Assembly: GCA_963920665.1 (NCBI GenBank)
Contig: OY987272.1
Coordinates: forward strand, 15,505,001-15,569,000
Source: Straminergon stramineum
Lineage: Eukaryota > Streptophyta > Bryopsida > Hypnales > Calliergonaceae
Reading direction: 5' to 3'
DNA: 64,000 nucleotides
The position numbers and the translations under genes were made by a program. Below the pieces are notes generated by a model. It did not search any database, was not told the origin of the DNA, and saw only the letters and a list, made by a program, of their open reading frames with translations. Numbering within the stretch: position 1 is the stretch's first letter; each line of letters opens with the position of its first letter. Below are positions 10,419-22,633 of the stretch, in pieces.

Positions 10419-10847
10419 CTTAACATTTTGTTCAAAAGTTTTACAACGAATAGGAAAATTATGCGTGTACCCGTTGTAGAAACTTTATGAAAGCTTAACA
10501 TCCAATGGGATAATGCCATGTGTCTTCCTTTTGATAATCATGTGTGAAAATCACTATGTACCCAATTTGTAACTATCCCCCCCAAGAGGCTACTTGCACA
10601 TTTTCAAAAAAATCATGAATTCAATATGTCAAACATGAAGATACTAAAATTAGAGTACAATTTCAAAAAATCAAGAATTCAACGTTGACCAATTGTAACA
10701 TTTGCATATTATATTTAAATGCCATTCTTGAATATATATCTAAATATAATTGCAATTTATCTTTAAGAAATTAAAAAAGAAAGACTCTTCAATACAAAAA
10801 AATAGTTTTCAAACAAATTTGTTGGGTTTAAGGTAAACTAGCCCATG

Positions 10848-11400
10848 ATAGGCCAATTCTCTAATGCAGACACCTACAAGAACACCTACTACAAGCTTCC
10901 ATCAATCCATGGCAAACTTTATCTAGTAAATGAGATTAGGACTTCATTACGTGGGTTAATGGTCAAAATCAATGCTTTGAGTGATGGTGATGGAGTTATT
11001 AGTGATTGCTTTAGGAACTTCGTCCTTTTTAGTGTAAATTCATTACAAGAACTAACTTTATTATTCCTTTATATCATGCCCATGTTAGGAAATTTTGTTA
11101 CTACCTTAGGTGGTATGATGATCATTGTGGGTACACTTTTTGATGGTATTGGGGTAGTCTAGAGATTGTTTTGGGCTAACTAGGCATCACACTTCAAAAA
11201 TTCATAACAAATTCATACTTTGTCAAAAAAATAAAATTTCAATTGTATTCTCCATTTCTCATGTTTTTCTTTGTATAGAAAAATATTTAAAATTTTCATA
11301 AACGTCAACAAGGCAAACGAGTCATTCTACCTGTCATAGGTTGGTTTACTTTAGATGATACTGTCTTACAAAGGGTCAAATTGTTTTGGGGATACGATCT
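10848..11400 (+). repeat. Dispersed repeat J, copy J1
   Basis: The stretch is matched by a diverged copy at about 57990-58440: both hold ACACTTCAAAAAT followed by AACAAATTCATACTTTGTC, and both hold a GGTGATGGAGTTATTAGTGA-type block. An open frame of about 105 codons crosses J1 but is not kept in the second copy, so I do not call a gene. AT-rich DNA without a gene lies between B1 and J1. Confidence 0.5.
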
Positions 11401-12383
11401 AAACCGAACATTTAGCAGCTGTCCAGGTTGCGTAAATTATTAAATCAATTTGTACCTATAATGTTAGATTTCAGGATGCCACAGGTCAGAGGCAAATGTT
11501 GGAAGCCTTGCATAATATAGGTAGACAAGCCTATTACCACCTTGATTTGCAATCTGACTATGTTGGGGCCATTTCCAAGAAGGTCAAATATTTTTCATAG
11601 ATGTGTGCTTGTTTCATGAGTCGAACCCAAGTGAAATTATAATTTTCTGATCAAAATTGTAATTTTTATGAATTTTTGAAGTGGTCTGCCCTGAAATGAC
11701 AAAACCGTTTGTAGACTAGAGTCATAAATGTCCTAGAAACAACCTAAAACCATCATTTCATGTATCTATTAGCATTTGGAAATTGACCAATAAAGAAGTG
11801 ACACGATACCCTAAATGACATTAATTCTCTGATTTTGTCAGAATCTGGAGCAGATTTGACTAATTTCTGGACAGATTTAGATGCTGAAACGGACGGAATT
11901 GGGGCCAATTATAGAGTGACGGAATTAGGATGCAGACGGAATTGGGCAGGTCGACCTTATACTCTCGCGGTACATTTGGTCAAACCTGATACGTACCCAC
12001 GGCAATGGGTTGCCCACGTGAATAGGTTTGTCTCCTTTGTGCATTCCTCAATTCTCAGTGCCCGCGCCTCTTGTGTTCAAGGAAGAATTCGGATCCTCCA
12101 CTGGATTCAGTCACTCGGGATCAAGCTTTCAAATGTCTCCTTTGTGTGGTTCAAATTCAGCTTTCGGATTTTGCATGTGAGGAGCCTCGTAACATGAAGC
12201 TTTCTATAACTTTAAACTGTAATTTGAAGTTGTGTCTCAAGCTGTAGGTGCTCTGTTTTCTGCTAGATTTTGCATCAGATGTAAGAAACGAGCGGATTCT
12301 TCTTCTTCTTCTTCTTCTTGCTCTAGTGAGGTTGTGCACATTCGGTCTCTCAGTTGCTGAGGAAACAACTAGCGCGTCAAGCT
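11401..12383 (+). promoter_or_regulatory. Upstream region and 5' leader of the flavin-oxidase gene
   Basis: G+C content rises from about 11850. A (TTC)n tract of about 23 nt at 12297-12319 lies 65 bp before the ATG, a common feature of plant 5' leaders. No reliable TATA box or other gene is seen. Whether the leader contains an intron cannot be told. Confidence 0.35.
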
Positions 12384-13652
12384 ATGGATCCTGCGAGCTA
12401 TGAAGTGGCCGTGATAGGGCTAGGTTTGATCGGCTCTGCGGCATGTCGCTATCTCTCTCTGCGCTTTGGTAATTCCGTCGTGGGAATTGGTCCCCCCGAG
12501 CCGCGCGATTGGGAAGCCCATACTGGAGTGTTCGCTTCGCATTACGACGAAGCGCGCCTGACGCGGATTGTGGATAGGGACGAAGTCTGGTCCAAGCTTG
12601 CCGCGCGCTCAATTGCGTCCTACAGAGCCGTCGAGGAGGAGAGCGGAATCAAGTTTCATCACCCGGTCGGGTCGCTTAGGGTTACGCCGTTCTACAAGCA
12701 ACAGGGGGACAGCTTGGTGGCAGCTTATCACACGGGACGGCGGAACGGCGCTGCCGTGGAGCTTCTGGAGAGCGGCGACGAGTTGAAGAAGCGGTTTCCT
12801 TACTTTTGGTTCGAGGATTCTCATGCCGGTGTGATGGAGGAAGGAGGTGCGGGGTATGTGAACCCTAGGGCTATGGTGAAGGCGCAGTTAGAAGTCGCTG
12901 CAAAATATGGCGCGCATGTCGTGACAGAGACTGTGGTAAAGGTGCAGCCAGGGGAGAACGGCGTGAGTATTGTCACTGATAGTGGACGAGTTTTGATTGC
13001 AAAGAAAGTGCTCCTTTGTACCGATGCTTACACGAATACCTTGCTGTCTAGTTGCGATTCTGTCGCTCTGACGACGAATTTGGTATCAGTTTTGTTGGCG
13101 GAAGTGGACATGGAAGAAGCGGAGAAACTGAAAGAGATGCCGTCAATTATATGGCGTCTCCATAGCCATCCTTTCTTCCACTCCATCTACGCTTGCCCTC
13201 CAGTTCGCTACCCCGACGGTCGGATGTTCGTTAAGATCGGGGGGACCGAATGGGAACCTTATAGTAAATCCTCGCCCGAGGATTTTGTGGAATGGTTCCA
13301 TAGTACCGAAGGGCGGCCAAGTGAGACGAATGCCTTGCATGAAGTGATTCTCCAGCTTTTGCCGGGGACTTCGTTCAGGAGCTTTAGCAGAAAGCCATGT
13401 ATAGTCACCTACACCTCTCATAACTATCCTTACATTGCAGCAGTCGATGGTAATAAAAGTGCGAGCGAAGCGCAAGTGTTTGTATGCACGGGTGGATGTG
13501 GCGCAGCGGCCAAATCCTCTGATGAGATCGGCCGCATTGGCGCTCTGCTCGTCACTCACCGGACTTGGAACTATGACTTGGATCAAGATCTGTTCAAGCC
13601 TGTTTTCACTGCTACGACTGGCAAACTCGATGCCAAGGTGATACCGCCGTAA
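12384..13652 (+). CDS. FAD-dependent oxidase, sarcosine-oxidase/DAO superfamily
   Basis: This gene encodes 422 residues in one exon. The N-terminal VAVIGLGLIGSAACRYL (9-25) is the Rossmann FAD-binding GxGxxG. ASHYDEARLTR (51-61) matches the SH.E.R..R segment of sarcosine oxidases. KPCIVTYTSHNYPYI (337-351) aligns with the CMYSMTPDEDFVI block of plant sarcosine oxidase, placing Cys339 at the position that binds FAD covalently in monomeric sarcosine oxidase. GGCGAAAKSSDEIGR (370-384) matches the C-terminal FAD-binding GGGFSGHGFK region, with Lys377 kept. The family oxidises N-methyl or cyclic amino acids to imines, making H2O2. The C-terminus (AKVIPP) is not a peroxisomal SKL-type signal, unlike usual plant members, so location is open. 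ATG 12384 was chosen because the frame upstream holds only non-ATG codons. The exact substrate is unknown. Confidence 0.85.
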   Translation: MDPASYEVAVIGLGLIGSAACRYLSLRFGNSVVGIGPPEPRDWEAHTGVFASHYDEARLTRIVDRDEVWSKLAARSIASYRAVEEESGIKFHHPVGSLRVTPFYKQQGDSLVAAYHTGRRNGAAVELLESGDELKKRFPYFWFEDSHAGVMEEGGAGYVNPRAMVKAQLEVAAKYGAHVVTETVVKVQPGENGVSIVTDSGRVLIAKKVLLCTDAYTNTLLSSCDSVALTTNLVSVLLAEVDMEEAEKLKEMPSIIWRLHSHPFFHSIYACPPVRYPDGRMFVKIGGTEWEPYSKSSPEDFVEWFHSTEGRPSETNALHEVILQLLPGTSFRSFSRKPCIVTYTSHNYPYIAAVDGNKSASEAQVFVCTGGCGAAAKSSDEIGRIGALLVTHRTWNYDLDQDLFKPVFTATTGKLDAKVIPP

Positions 13653-14507
13653 GCATTGCGCATTTGCCAGGTCTAGGCAACTTGCACTTTCAAGTCCCTA
13701 AGTATCAGTTCACATCCGCCTAAGCACAAGTCCTCCGCCTCCATTACCGTTCGACTAACTTACTTCAAATTCTGTGCTCATATTAGTTACACGTTCCAAA
13801 CCTTTACTGTACCAGGAGGCTGAAGCTACTGTACATATCTGCTGTAACAAAATTAGTTGTTCAAGCTCGTCTGAAGAGTTTGTTATATTCATACTCAGCA
13901 TTACATCAAGCATTTGTTCATGTCAATAATGATGCGACGTTGCAGCAAAGTCTCACACTTTGGAGACGATGGTGTCTGTAAGCTTTGAGCATTGACGGAA
14001 AGCACCGCCGATTCGTTGATCTTTTTTCAACTAATGATAATTGATCGAACTACCGGCAACTTAAGCTTGCGCAATTTCATGCTGACGAAAACAACGCCAC
14101 GAATCTGGCAGGATGGCCTTTACAAAACACACATATGCAATTCCAATGGTACTATCACCATGCAAATCATCACCGTCTCAAACAAATCTCTGTCGAAGTC
14201 AACTTTTATGCTTCGCAGTTCCAGGGGACCACAACTCTTTAGTAGACTGGTGACTCGGTTGGCAAGTCGATGTCTGAGGTGCACGATGTTCGCCAGCATG
14301 CATGTGATGCGGAGAAGCCTGCAAAAGTTGAGAAAAATTTAATAGTTTTTTTTAATTTCTTCGACCTTGTAAGGCGAGGTCTATGCGTGAAACTGTCATT
14401 GCAGTGCGTGGCGGGTTGTCTTCCGGTGCCATCTCTACACAATAGCGTGTGCAGACGCTGTGGTTTCTAAGGTGTGACACTTTTGATGCGCTTTTCATGT
14501 TGCTTTA
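13653..14507. other. Intergenic region between flavin oxidase and amino-acid transporter
   Basis: It contains the probable 3' untranslated end of the oxidase gene (TGTAA occurs at about 13850) and the upstream region of the next gene. Frames in it are short and unrecognisable. The G+C content is intermediate, unlike the AT-rich repeat regions further right. Confidence 0.45.
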
Positions 14508-14516
14508 CATAAATAG
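14508..14516 (+). promoter_or_regulatory. TATA-like box of the amino-acid transporter gene
   Basis: CATAAATAG stands about 90 bp before the start codon, a normal distance for a plant TATA box with a short leader. No other good TATA sequence is closer. Confidence 0.45.
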
Positions 14517-14600
14517 GGTTTTTACCTGACATTCTCGAATATCGCTCATTTTCTTCGTATCAATCGTGTTCTGTGATTCCTCTGTGTGGGTGTGTTAGCC

Positions 14601-17600
14601 ATGGCGAACCCGTCTCCAGAGATCGTGTCCTTGATTCCTCACAAGGGGTGCCCGAACTTAGGAGATTATAGAGATGAGGAGCTTGGAACGTCGAAAGCTG
14701 AATTCGGGCTTCGTCGGAGCTTGAGTCTTATTGATGGAATCAGGTGCGCAATCGTTTTGATGCAAATTGTCGACCACAGGAGAATTTGTCAAGGGCTGAT
14801 TGGCGAGTATTCTAGGTAGAGGACTGAGGGAGGTGTTCCAATTGTGATGCAGCGTGCTTGTGGGAATTATTGTCGGAAGTGGTATCTTCGCATCGCCCGG
14901 CGTGGTGCTTCAAGATGCTGGCAGTGTAGGTTTAGGGCTCTTAGCTTGGGTCGCTGCGTCGTTCATGGCTCTCTGCTCGGCTCTTGTCTACGCTGAACTC
15001 GGTGCTGCCATCCCCCAAGCTGGCGGCAATGCCGAATACTTCAGGGTTCGCTTTCCGTCTCTTGTCATCCTTAATTTCGAGTTTTCGAGCATCAAGCTGC
15101 TTCTCCATTTGTCTGAGACTTCTGATTACTTCAAGTGGAGGTTCTGCATCTAATCGGGGGTTCATTTCATTGACCTATGGTTTTTATAAAGACACTAGAG
15201 TCGAACATTCTCCTGTATCAAGCCTCCCTGCTTCGGAAACATTGACTGTGTTGTAGGGAAGCCTCATAAATCACAAAGTCTACAGAGTAAAGCAATTCCA
15301 GTCTCCCTGTTTAGAGAAGCGTATGGTATAGTTTGCAATGGACTCTCTCCATATCACAAACTCAACAAAGTGAAGCAATAGGGTCTATTATATGGCTGAA
15401 ATGACCGTGCTGTCGGACTGTCCTTAGGGTCTAATAATTTTTACAAAAATTGGAGTCTTGACCTGTTGTTTTAATGCACTAGGGCCCTCTATACCGTACT
15501 ACTACTCTCCCATTTGTAGTAATATTTTGATTGATATGACCCAGTGGCTTTGTTTGCAGATTGCTTTTGGCGATGTTTGGGGCTTCGCTTTTGTCTGGAC
15601 AATGTACTTTGTACTTACGAATGGAAGTTTGGCCATTGTAGTGATCACATTTTCTCGCTACCTCGTTGCTGGCGTAAGTGAAGAAGCTCAAACTTACCGT
15701 TGAGTTGGCTCCCCTATTGTCTTGCTGTGCAAAATAATGAATTTTACTGAACAGTTTACAGGAGTCACTACCCTGGAGGACGATATGGACTCCGATCCTA
15801 CAGTGAAAGCCTTGGCAATTGGATGCGTAGCGGTCCTTACCATTTGGAACTGCTTTGGTAAAATCATCTTGAACCGAGTCGCCAGGAAATAGATGGCTGG
15901 CTCTCAATGTTAAGTTAATATTCGTCAGATTCCTAAGTCCTCATGATGAGTTAAGTTAATTCTAGTGTGATTTAACAAACGATATTTGTCTTTTAATGTT
16001 TAATGTCAGTGTGAGGTTACTATGTATCATTGACATAGATTTGATATTACATTGGAAAATATTAAACGCATATGAAACCAACTCTAACTTGATATTTATT
16101 TAACATTGTCTTAGTATTAATCTTATATTCTATTAGATGAACACTAACCTATCGTTAATAACTTTGTGGGGATCTTTTGGGTTGTTCGTGCTCTTTTGCA
16201 TTTAGCCCTACCTTGAATCAGTACTCCCTCGGATGCCTGCGTTCTTTTCTTACCTATCTAGAGTTCTTGTTCATACCTTGCATGACTTTGAGTCGGCGCC
16301 TTGTCTCTTTACACCAATTCGTTCTAAGTTTACTGATTATTCGCTTGTTTTGTCAATATTCAGGGGTACATATCGGTGCGAAACTTCAAAATTTTCTCAG
16401 CGTGATGAAGCTCTTGCTCGTTTCAATACTAGTCGTAGCCGCATCCTATTTTGTTTGGGGGAACCCAAATGTGTTGGAGGAGAATTTGCACAAGCCATTT
16501 GAAGGAAGCGATTTCTCGGGCTTTGGCGGGAGCTGTGTTGCTGCTCTGTGGGCCTTCACTGGCTGGTTGGTCTGGGATATTCACACTTGATCCTTCAATT
16601 TGATTTGTGGGCTTCTTCATAATAACAGCTAGCTTTTATGTCAGATATTTATACTAGTGAGTACTTACATCATGCTGAAGGGATGAATGAGACAGACCCG
16701 GTCAACGGTGAAAGTGCTAACTTCGTGAATTTTCGACTTCCACTCACTGTAGAGGGACAATTACAGTCAAATGGTTCAAAACCATTTCTGTTCGAAGATC
16801 GTCAGAAGGTGGAATCGCAGGAAATTTGAAGTTTGAGTGACCTTTGTCATCAATTACGTACATTTTTCTTTTTTCATCATAACCGTTATGCGTATATAAA
16901 TTGTCTCACTTGTTGCGCAGGGGCGATCTCGTATTCCTGACAGAAGAACTGAAAGACCCTGAGCGAAACATTCCGCGTGGTACAATGGGCAGCATCTTTA
17001 TTGTGATGGTCATTTACGTAGGTCTTTTCTAAACCACAAGTTTCTTTGCACGATAAAAGAGCTAGACCATTCTTCTTGCATTTGCTTCTGTATTCAATAT
17101 ACTTCAAAATGAGAAAGTCAGTAATAGGTAGAAAATGATTGGAATGAGACTCTTCATGCATAAACCCTCATTTCAGCCGTGTTCCGCCTTGATACTGCTA
17201 GAGCATTTGGAAAGATTTCCTCAGTTCCTATCCTTGGAGCTGTGCTGTTATAAGATAATGTGGGGTGACCCTAACGATCCACCTCTCTTTGCTTGCACCT
17301 ACAAGCTTCTGTGCAAGAGTTTTCAGAGTAGTTCAAGCTTGGAAGCTACCGTTACGTGAACTTAATCAGGTAGTATCATTTTGACCATCCTAGCAATTTT
17401 GGACACAGTCTAGCGAAAGACGCTAATGTTATCTATGTTGTCAAAATGTGGCAGCTGGTAATGAATGTCGTCTTCCTCTGCATCCTTCCTGCTGCAGGCA
17501 AGTAGCTGTCACCCTCCAGTTTGATCCTCTTTAGTCTGATTATTTTATAGATAATACTACTTTGCAAGTAGTTAGAGCTTGTGGGTTTTATTGTAAGTTC

Positions 17601-19797
17601 CATATGACCTGTATCTAAAGTTTGCCGTGGAATTCTCTTGAAAGGTCGATGATTCACATGTAAATTCTTGCCATGATAGTGATGAAGACGTCAGGAGTTG
17701 TTGCCATTGACGCAATCAACGCGGCTCTGGGATCTTGGGCAGGACCCTATATGTCCATACTTGTTGCTATCTCCATTTTAGGCTCTGCTAATGGCATCGT
17801 CATCTGTGGTGCTCGTTACCTGGTAATGAATCCCTCTAATCATTCCGTTGTATGGAAATTGGACACAAGGGAATTTCCAAGTTTGGTATGGAGGCTTCTT
17901 CAGTTTATTTTTTTCCTCCTATAATTATAAACGTTAAATTCTGGATGCAGCTCTGGAACCCAGGAGTTCTAGTTTCTGATGGATCCTGTTCTTAAATTTT
18001 TTTTAAGGATCTGTCTAGCAATGGCTTGCTTATATTTTGTCATCAGGTCTAATCGTATCTGTCCTAATCTTGTAATCCTTGATCTTCGAATGAAATTGTG
18101 TTTGAATGTCATTTATCTTTTTCATTCGGCTCCGAAATATACAGGAGCACTTGTTCCTGTGCCCTACGTTGAATTTAATTGCCGAAACTTGTTGCCTTTA
18201 AGAATGGAAGAAGGAAGCGGACAGCTAGATCTTATCACATCCTTTCATGTGCAGTATGCTGCGGCTAGACAGGGTCACATTTTCGAGAGAATTGGAGCTG
18301 TTGGTGTACATAGCCGCGCCCCATATGTCGCGCATCTTGTTCAGGTTTGACAGTTCGTTATCCCATGGTTAAAATCTGTTCCCACATTCGTCCGACTTTT
18401 ATCTGGTATGATCGCAAGAACTTCTCCGAAATCTTTTATCGGATGTTTCAATATGCCTTGTGCAGGGTTCCTGGTGCATATTTCTATTGCTGCAATCCAG
18501 CAATTTCGTTGAGGTATATATAACATCGTGCTCTGAAAAATTGGTCTGGGGCAGAAGCTCGCAACATTCTATAGTTTAAATGGGCTCGTTGGCCATTGTT
18601 TAAATACTCATTATTCTAGGCAGTTGACAATGGATGTTTGTGGTAAATAGATGTTCTTTGGCGTTGTAATTCGCTAGGACATGGAAATGAACTTGATTTG
18701 AGCAATTTAGCGAAGAGAAACGATAATTGTCTCACAGATTGATGTGCAGCGATCTACAGAAGTGTCGAGGAGAAAAGGCGAGGAGTTTTAGTAACCTTAA
18801 AGAAGCGAGATTTGATGGCTTTAATATGATCAATTTACTGGTGATGTTGTGAAAGATATAATTTAAACAGGGTCTAATATTGTATCAGCAGAGTCAATGA
18901 ACAATATTACATGCGTTGGTCAAATAAATGAATAAAGTTGAACAAAAGAAAGTTCCCATATGAGCCATTCGAAAATGCTGAAAATCTTTCGGCCCGATTT
19001 GGCACTTTTGGACCTTTGAGGTACATGTTCATGTAAAGCCACGTTTGTGTTCTAAAATTAGTAGAATTGTCCAATATCATTCGACATTGACGCGAAGTTC
19101 GTAGAGAGTGCAAAATATTCTGTGATGTCCAGCCTGAGCACTACATTATTCTGAGGATGAAGTGTGGCGCTTAATGTGTGCAGATGGTCAGCTTCTTTGG
19201 CGTGTCATCATTCTTTTTCCATGGTCTCACAGGTGCAGCTCACATAAAGATACGACGAGATCTCCCCAATTTACACCGACCATATACTGTGGCCTTCTAT
19301 CCGTACGCCCCACTCATAGTCATGGGGTTTTCCTTGTAAGTCGTTCCTTTTCCAATATATGCCATGAATATCAATTCGGCTCGTTGTTGAGGTTAGATCA
19401 GCTTACAACACAAGGTAAAACCATCTCCAGTACATGAGTATTGATTGCAACTGGTGCATGAGTTTCGCTTCGTATTTTTTTGCTTCCGTATGAGTTGTGC
19501 AAATCTTTGCTATTGGTAAGGCTTCAAAAGCTAAGTTTGCATGTTTATCACTAAGGAAACTTGGACCCACAATTTTCCTATGTCTCTTGAACTGCTCTTC
19601 CTTCATTGATGAGGGACGTGCCAATCGGTTTTTGTGTGTTTATTTAATTATCTGATTGCTGAACTCACTGGTGGTTGATGTTTTACAGGTACTTGGTAGT
19701 TTCTGCGCTGATGGCCCAACCTTTACCAACAAGTTTGTCCTTGGGGTTCGTTATCAGTTCATTCCCTGTCTATTATCTTTTTATCAGACAACCTTAA
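14601..19797 (+). CDS. SLC7/LAT-like amino-acid transporter, 12 exons
   Basis: Exons: 14601-14743, 14853-15045, 15560-15673, 15755-15857, 16364-16565, 16921-17017, 17455-17497, 17680-17822, 18255-18344, 18466-18513, 19184-19335, 19689-19797. They join in phase to 1437 nt, 478 residues. Ten introns are GT-AG; intron 7 starts GCAAGT (GC-AG). Family marks: VGIIVGSGIF (51-60, TM1 unwound substrate site), ALVYAELGAAIPQAGGNAEYF (TM2-3), GAKLQNFLSVMKLLL (TM4-5), WGDLVFLTEELKDPERNIPR (TM6 and following loop), GARYLYAAARQGH (TM8-9), RRDLPNLHRPY (before TM11). APC-superfamily carriers of this type exchange or import neutral or cationic amino acids across a membrane. The loop after TM3 (FTGVTTLEDDMDSDP) lacks the Cys that animal light chains use to bind a heavy chain, so it probably acts alone. 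Exon limits rest on consensus sites and homology; substrate is unknown. Confidence 0.85.
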
Positions 19798-21815
19798 ATT
19801 CAATCAATCATTGCGCATGTGCGAAGGAGGTTAAATTATCACAAATTGCCGTAAAACTAACACAGATTTCCTTGCTGCCTTTACAAATTCTTACTAGTGT
19901 TCAACAAGTTCAATAGTTGCTGGAAAAAAATTCTAACAGTTGCTAAATTATCACACCAACTGTGCTCCCATAATAGATTGTTTTATGCCGATAGTCCCGA
20001 AATCCAAAAAAATAAATGCATGAAATTATAAAGTCTACTTTATATAATTTTGTCATTTAGTGCTCCAATTGATTGCCTCAAATTTTGTATGATGACTTGT
20101 CATATCATATTTTTTTATCTATAAATTTCAATATATAAATTCTGTATTGCAAGTGCAAACTCTATATGTTAAGGTCATGTAGTTGAAATTTGACATAAAA
20201 GTCATAGCAAAGGATATTTCTAATATTTGAGAGTTTTTATAATATTTAAAAATTTATTCTTGCATCTAATGTTGAACTTTTTAGTTAATTAGATTTGATT
20301 TGTTAACATACCAAGTTTAACTCATCTTTGAATTAAAAATTGTAATTTTTTTGTCTTTTCAAGAAAATTTCTTCACTCATAGAAAATATGTTTCAAAAGT
20401 CTAATTTAGAAATAAGATTTTAATACAAATAGAATTTTCAATCATTTTTTTTGCATTGATTATAAAAAGCTGTATACAAAAAATTTAACCAAGGAAGTCC
20501 CAAGATTTTTTTTAATCAAAAAAATACTCAAAATTGTCATTTCTATTAGAAAGAGTAAACAAATTAAGGAATTAATTTTTCCATATTTATCAATAGGCTC
20601 TTGCAATCTTGCAATTTACTAGTGTGAGAATAAATAGAAAAAATTTCAGAAACTTTTACACCCTAGATTGTAAGATATTTGCATCTAAAGTGAAGAAACA
20701 AGTTTTTATGCACCTTGCATGATTAGATTATAAGGTTTTGAATCTTAGTTTAAATTCTTTTTTCTTTACATATTTCTACATATTTTTAATGATATTGAAG
20801 AATTGAGTTGAGAGTTTAGGATTTAAAAAAACAAAAAACATTGGATTTTCATTCTTCAAAAAATTGTTGAATAGAAGTAGCCAAGTAGGTGTGAAATTGA
20901 ATTAAAGACTAAATTGCCAACAGTTCTAAGATGGAATTGAACACACTAATATGAACAATGAAACCTTTTTAGCTAGCAAATAAAAATCTATGGAATTTAT
21001 TTATTAAAGAATTGTGAAAATCAAATTCAAAAACAAATATAAGATTTTTTTTTTTTCAATAGGATGCTATGATTGCTTGCAAAATTAGATGCTCTAAAAC
21101 TTTCACACAACTAATCAAAATGGAAGTAATCAAATCTTTTTATATTGAAAAAAAATTATTTTGGGAAAAGTTTTAGATCTTTATTATATATTTTTGTTGG
21201 CTATTTTGTTGCCATGCAACCTATATTCTATGCTTAAGGTGGCATAACTTTTGTTCTTTGGAAGTGATTGAAATAAAGATTATATTCCTTAAAAGCTAAT
21301 TTGTAATTCTATTTCAAACAAATTAAAAAAAATATGAAAATCATAAATGAGATCATAAATCTCTACAAACCTTCAAATGTTGCCAAAGGAGATGCTCGAG
21401 ACTTTAGGAATTAAAACAAAAGGTGAAGTGTTTGATCATTAACCCTTAAATGTTGGATTGGTCATTGTGGGAAAAAGCAATTAGGGAACAATATGACATG
21501 GTAGCTCTAACCATAGGAAAACTCATCATTCATAAGTTGTGCAATAGCCTGCATTGTATGCTGTCTTCATGGAAATTGCAATGAGGGTAGCATTGACTCT
21601 AAGATTGTGTTTGTCAATCTTTGTGACTTTGTCTTACAATTGGCAGAGCCTAAAAATAAAGATGCATTCAATGTTGCTATTTAGGGTAGTCCATAATGGA
21701 GCATTTTTGTATTGTTGTGTTGAAAAAAAAATGGATGAAAAAAATCTTCCTCACATCCACCAAAGCCATTCTTGTCATCCATCAACCACAAAATGGTTGT
21801 GTCAAGGTTTAGTGG
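19798..21815. other. AT-rich repeat-decayed DNA
   Basis: There is no gene. Phrases recalling family B and repeat K occur in decayed form (for example CCTAGATTGTAAGATATTTGC near 20670). TTAACCCTTAAATG at 21439 looks like an isolated terminus of a TTAA element whose partner I cannot place. Confidence 0.45.
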
Positions 21816-22633
21816 TTAACCTCTAAGTGCCTAAGCCTTTCTAAGTGCGTTTTGACTATGAAAAAAGAGCATTGGCTTGTAGCTATCTTCAATGAAGCAA
21901 ATTGTGTTTTTTTTCCAAATCTAACCTTATAGATGTTAATAGAGTTTGTTTATGCACACTAATTTTGAGTGCGAAATTTCCTAAGAGTTGTGATATTATA
22001 CCAAGGGAAATGTATATTTTCTATTTTTAGTATGTTGTCTTTGTCCACAATGTTTCAAAAATTTGGATATAAATTTTTGGAGGGATTGGAGGTAACATGA
22101 ACAACTTCAAAGAGTGTTAGCATGCAAAAATTAACTTCCAAAAAATTTTATTTCACATGAAAAAACATCAAACTCACTACACAATCCACCTTGCAATTGT
22201 TGAAATGCAATTTTTGTTTTTAAGTAGAACTTGCAAATAGCTTCAAATAAATACTTGCATGTGAAATTTTCAATGGTGAAAATCATGAAAGGACTTTAAA
22301 TTTTTTCATTGGGACCATTTTCAAAGCAAATGGATAATTACAATTTCTTAGATCTCAAATCAAATGAAATTGCCAAACTTTGTATAAAGCTCGGAAATGA
22401 AGTAAAATTAGCAAGCTTTACACTCCACTTTTAGTACATATATACCTTTGAAGACCTCTCAATAATTGCAATATGTATTTTTTTTCAATGAAAAATGAAA
22501 GTTTTCCATAGTTAACCCTCAAAGTTGCCCAAAAAGAATTTTAAATCAGTCACAGGAATTTAACTGCCCATACAGAAATGGGTGTGAAATTTCAGATCGA
22601 CCATATATGGTCATTTGGGCAGTTAGGGGTTAA
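21816..22633 (+). mobile_element. Family D TTAA-terminal element, copy D1 (818 bp)
   Basis: It starts TTAACCTCTAAGTGCCTAAG and ends GGGCAGTTAGGGGTTAA. It matches copy D2 (61541-62365) in the opposite orientation, including the TTGCCAAACTTTGTATAAAG-type block and the CACTCAAAATTTGT / ACTAATTTTGAGTG block. It is non-coding, with imperfect inverted ends beginning at TTAACC. Confidence 0.65.

Noticed and set aside
10845..11162. 105-codon plus frame
   Set aside because: It lies in dispersed repeat J, and the second copy does not keep the frame.
13143..13586. Minus-strand frame opposite the flavin-oxidase gene
   Set aside because: It is the antisense of conserved sense motifs; no own features.
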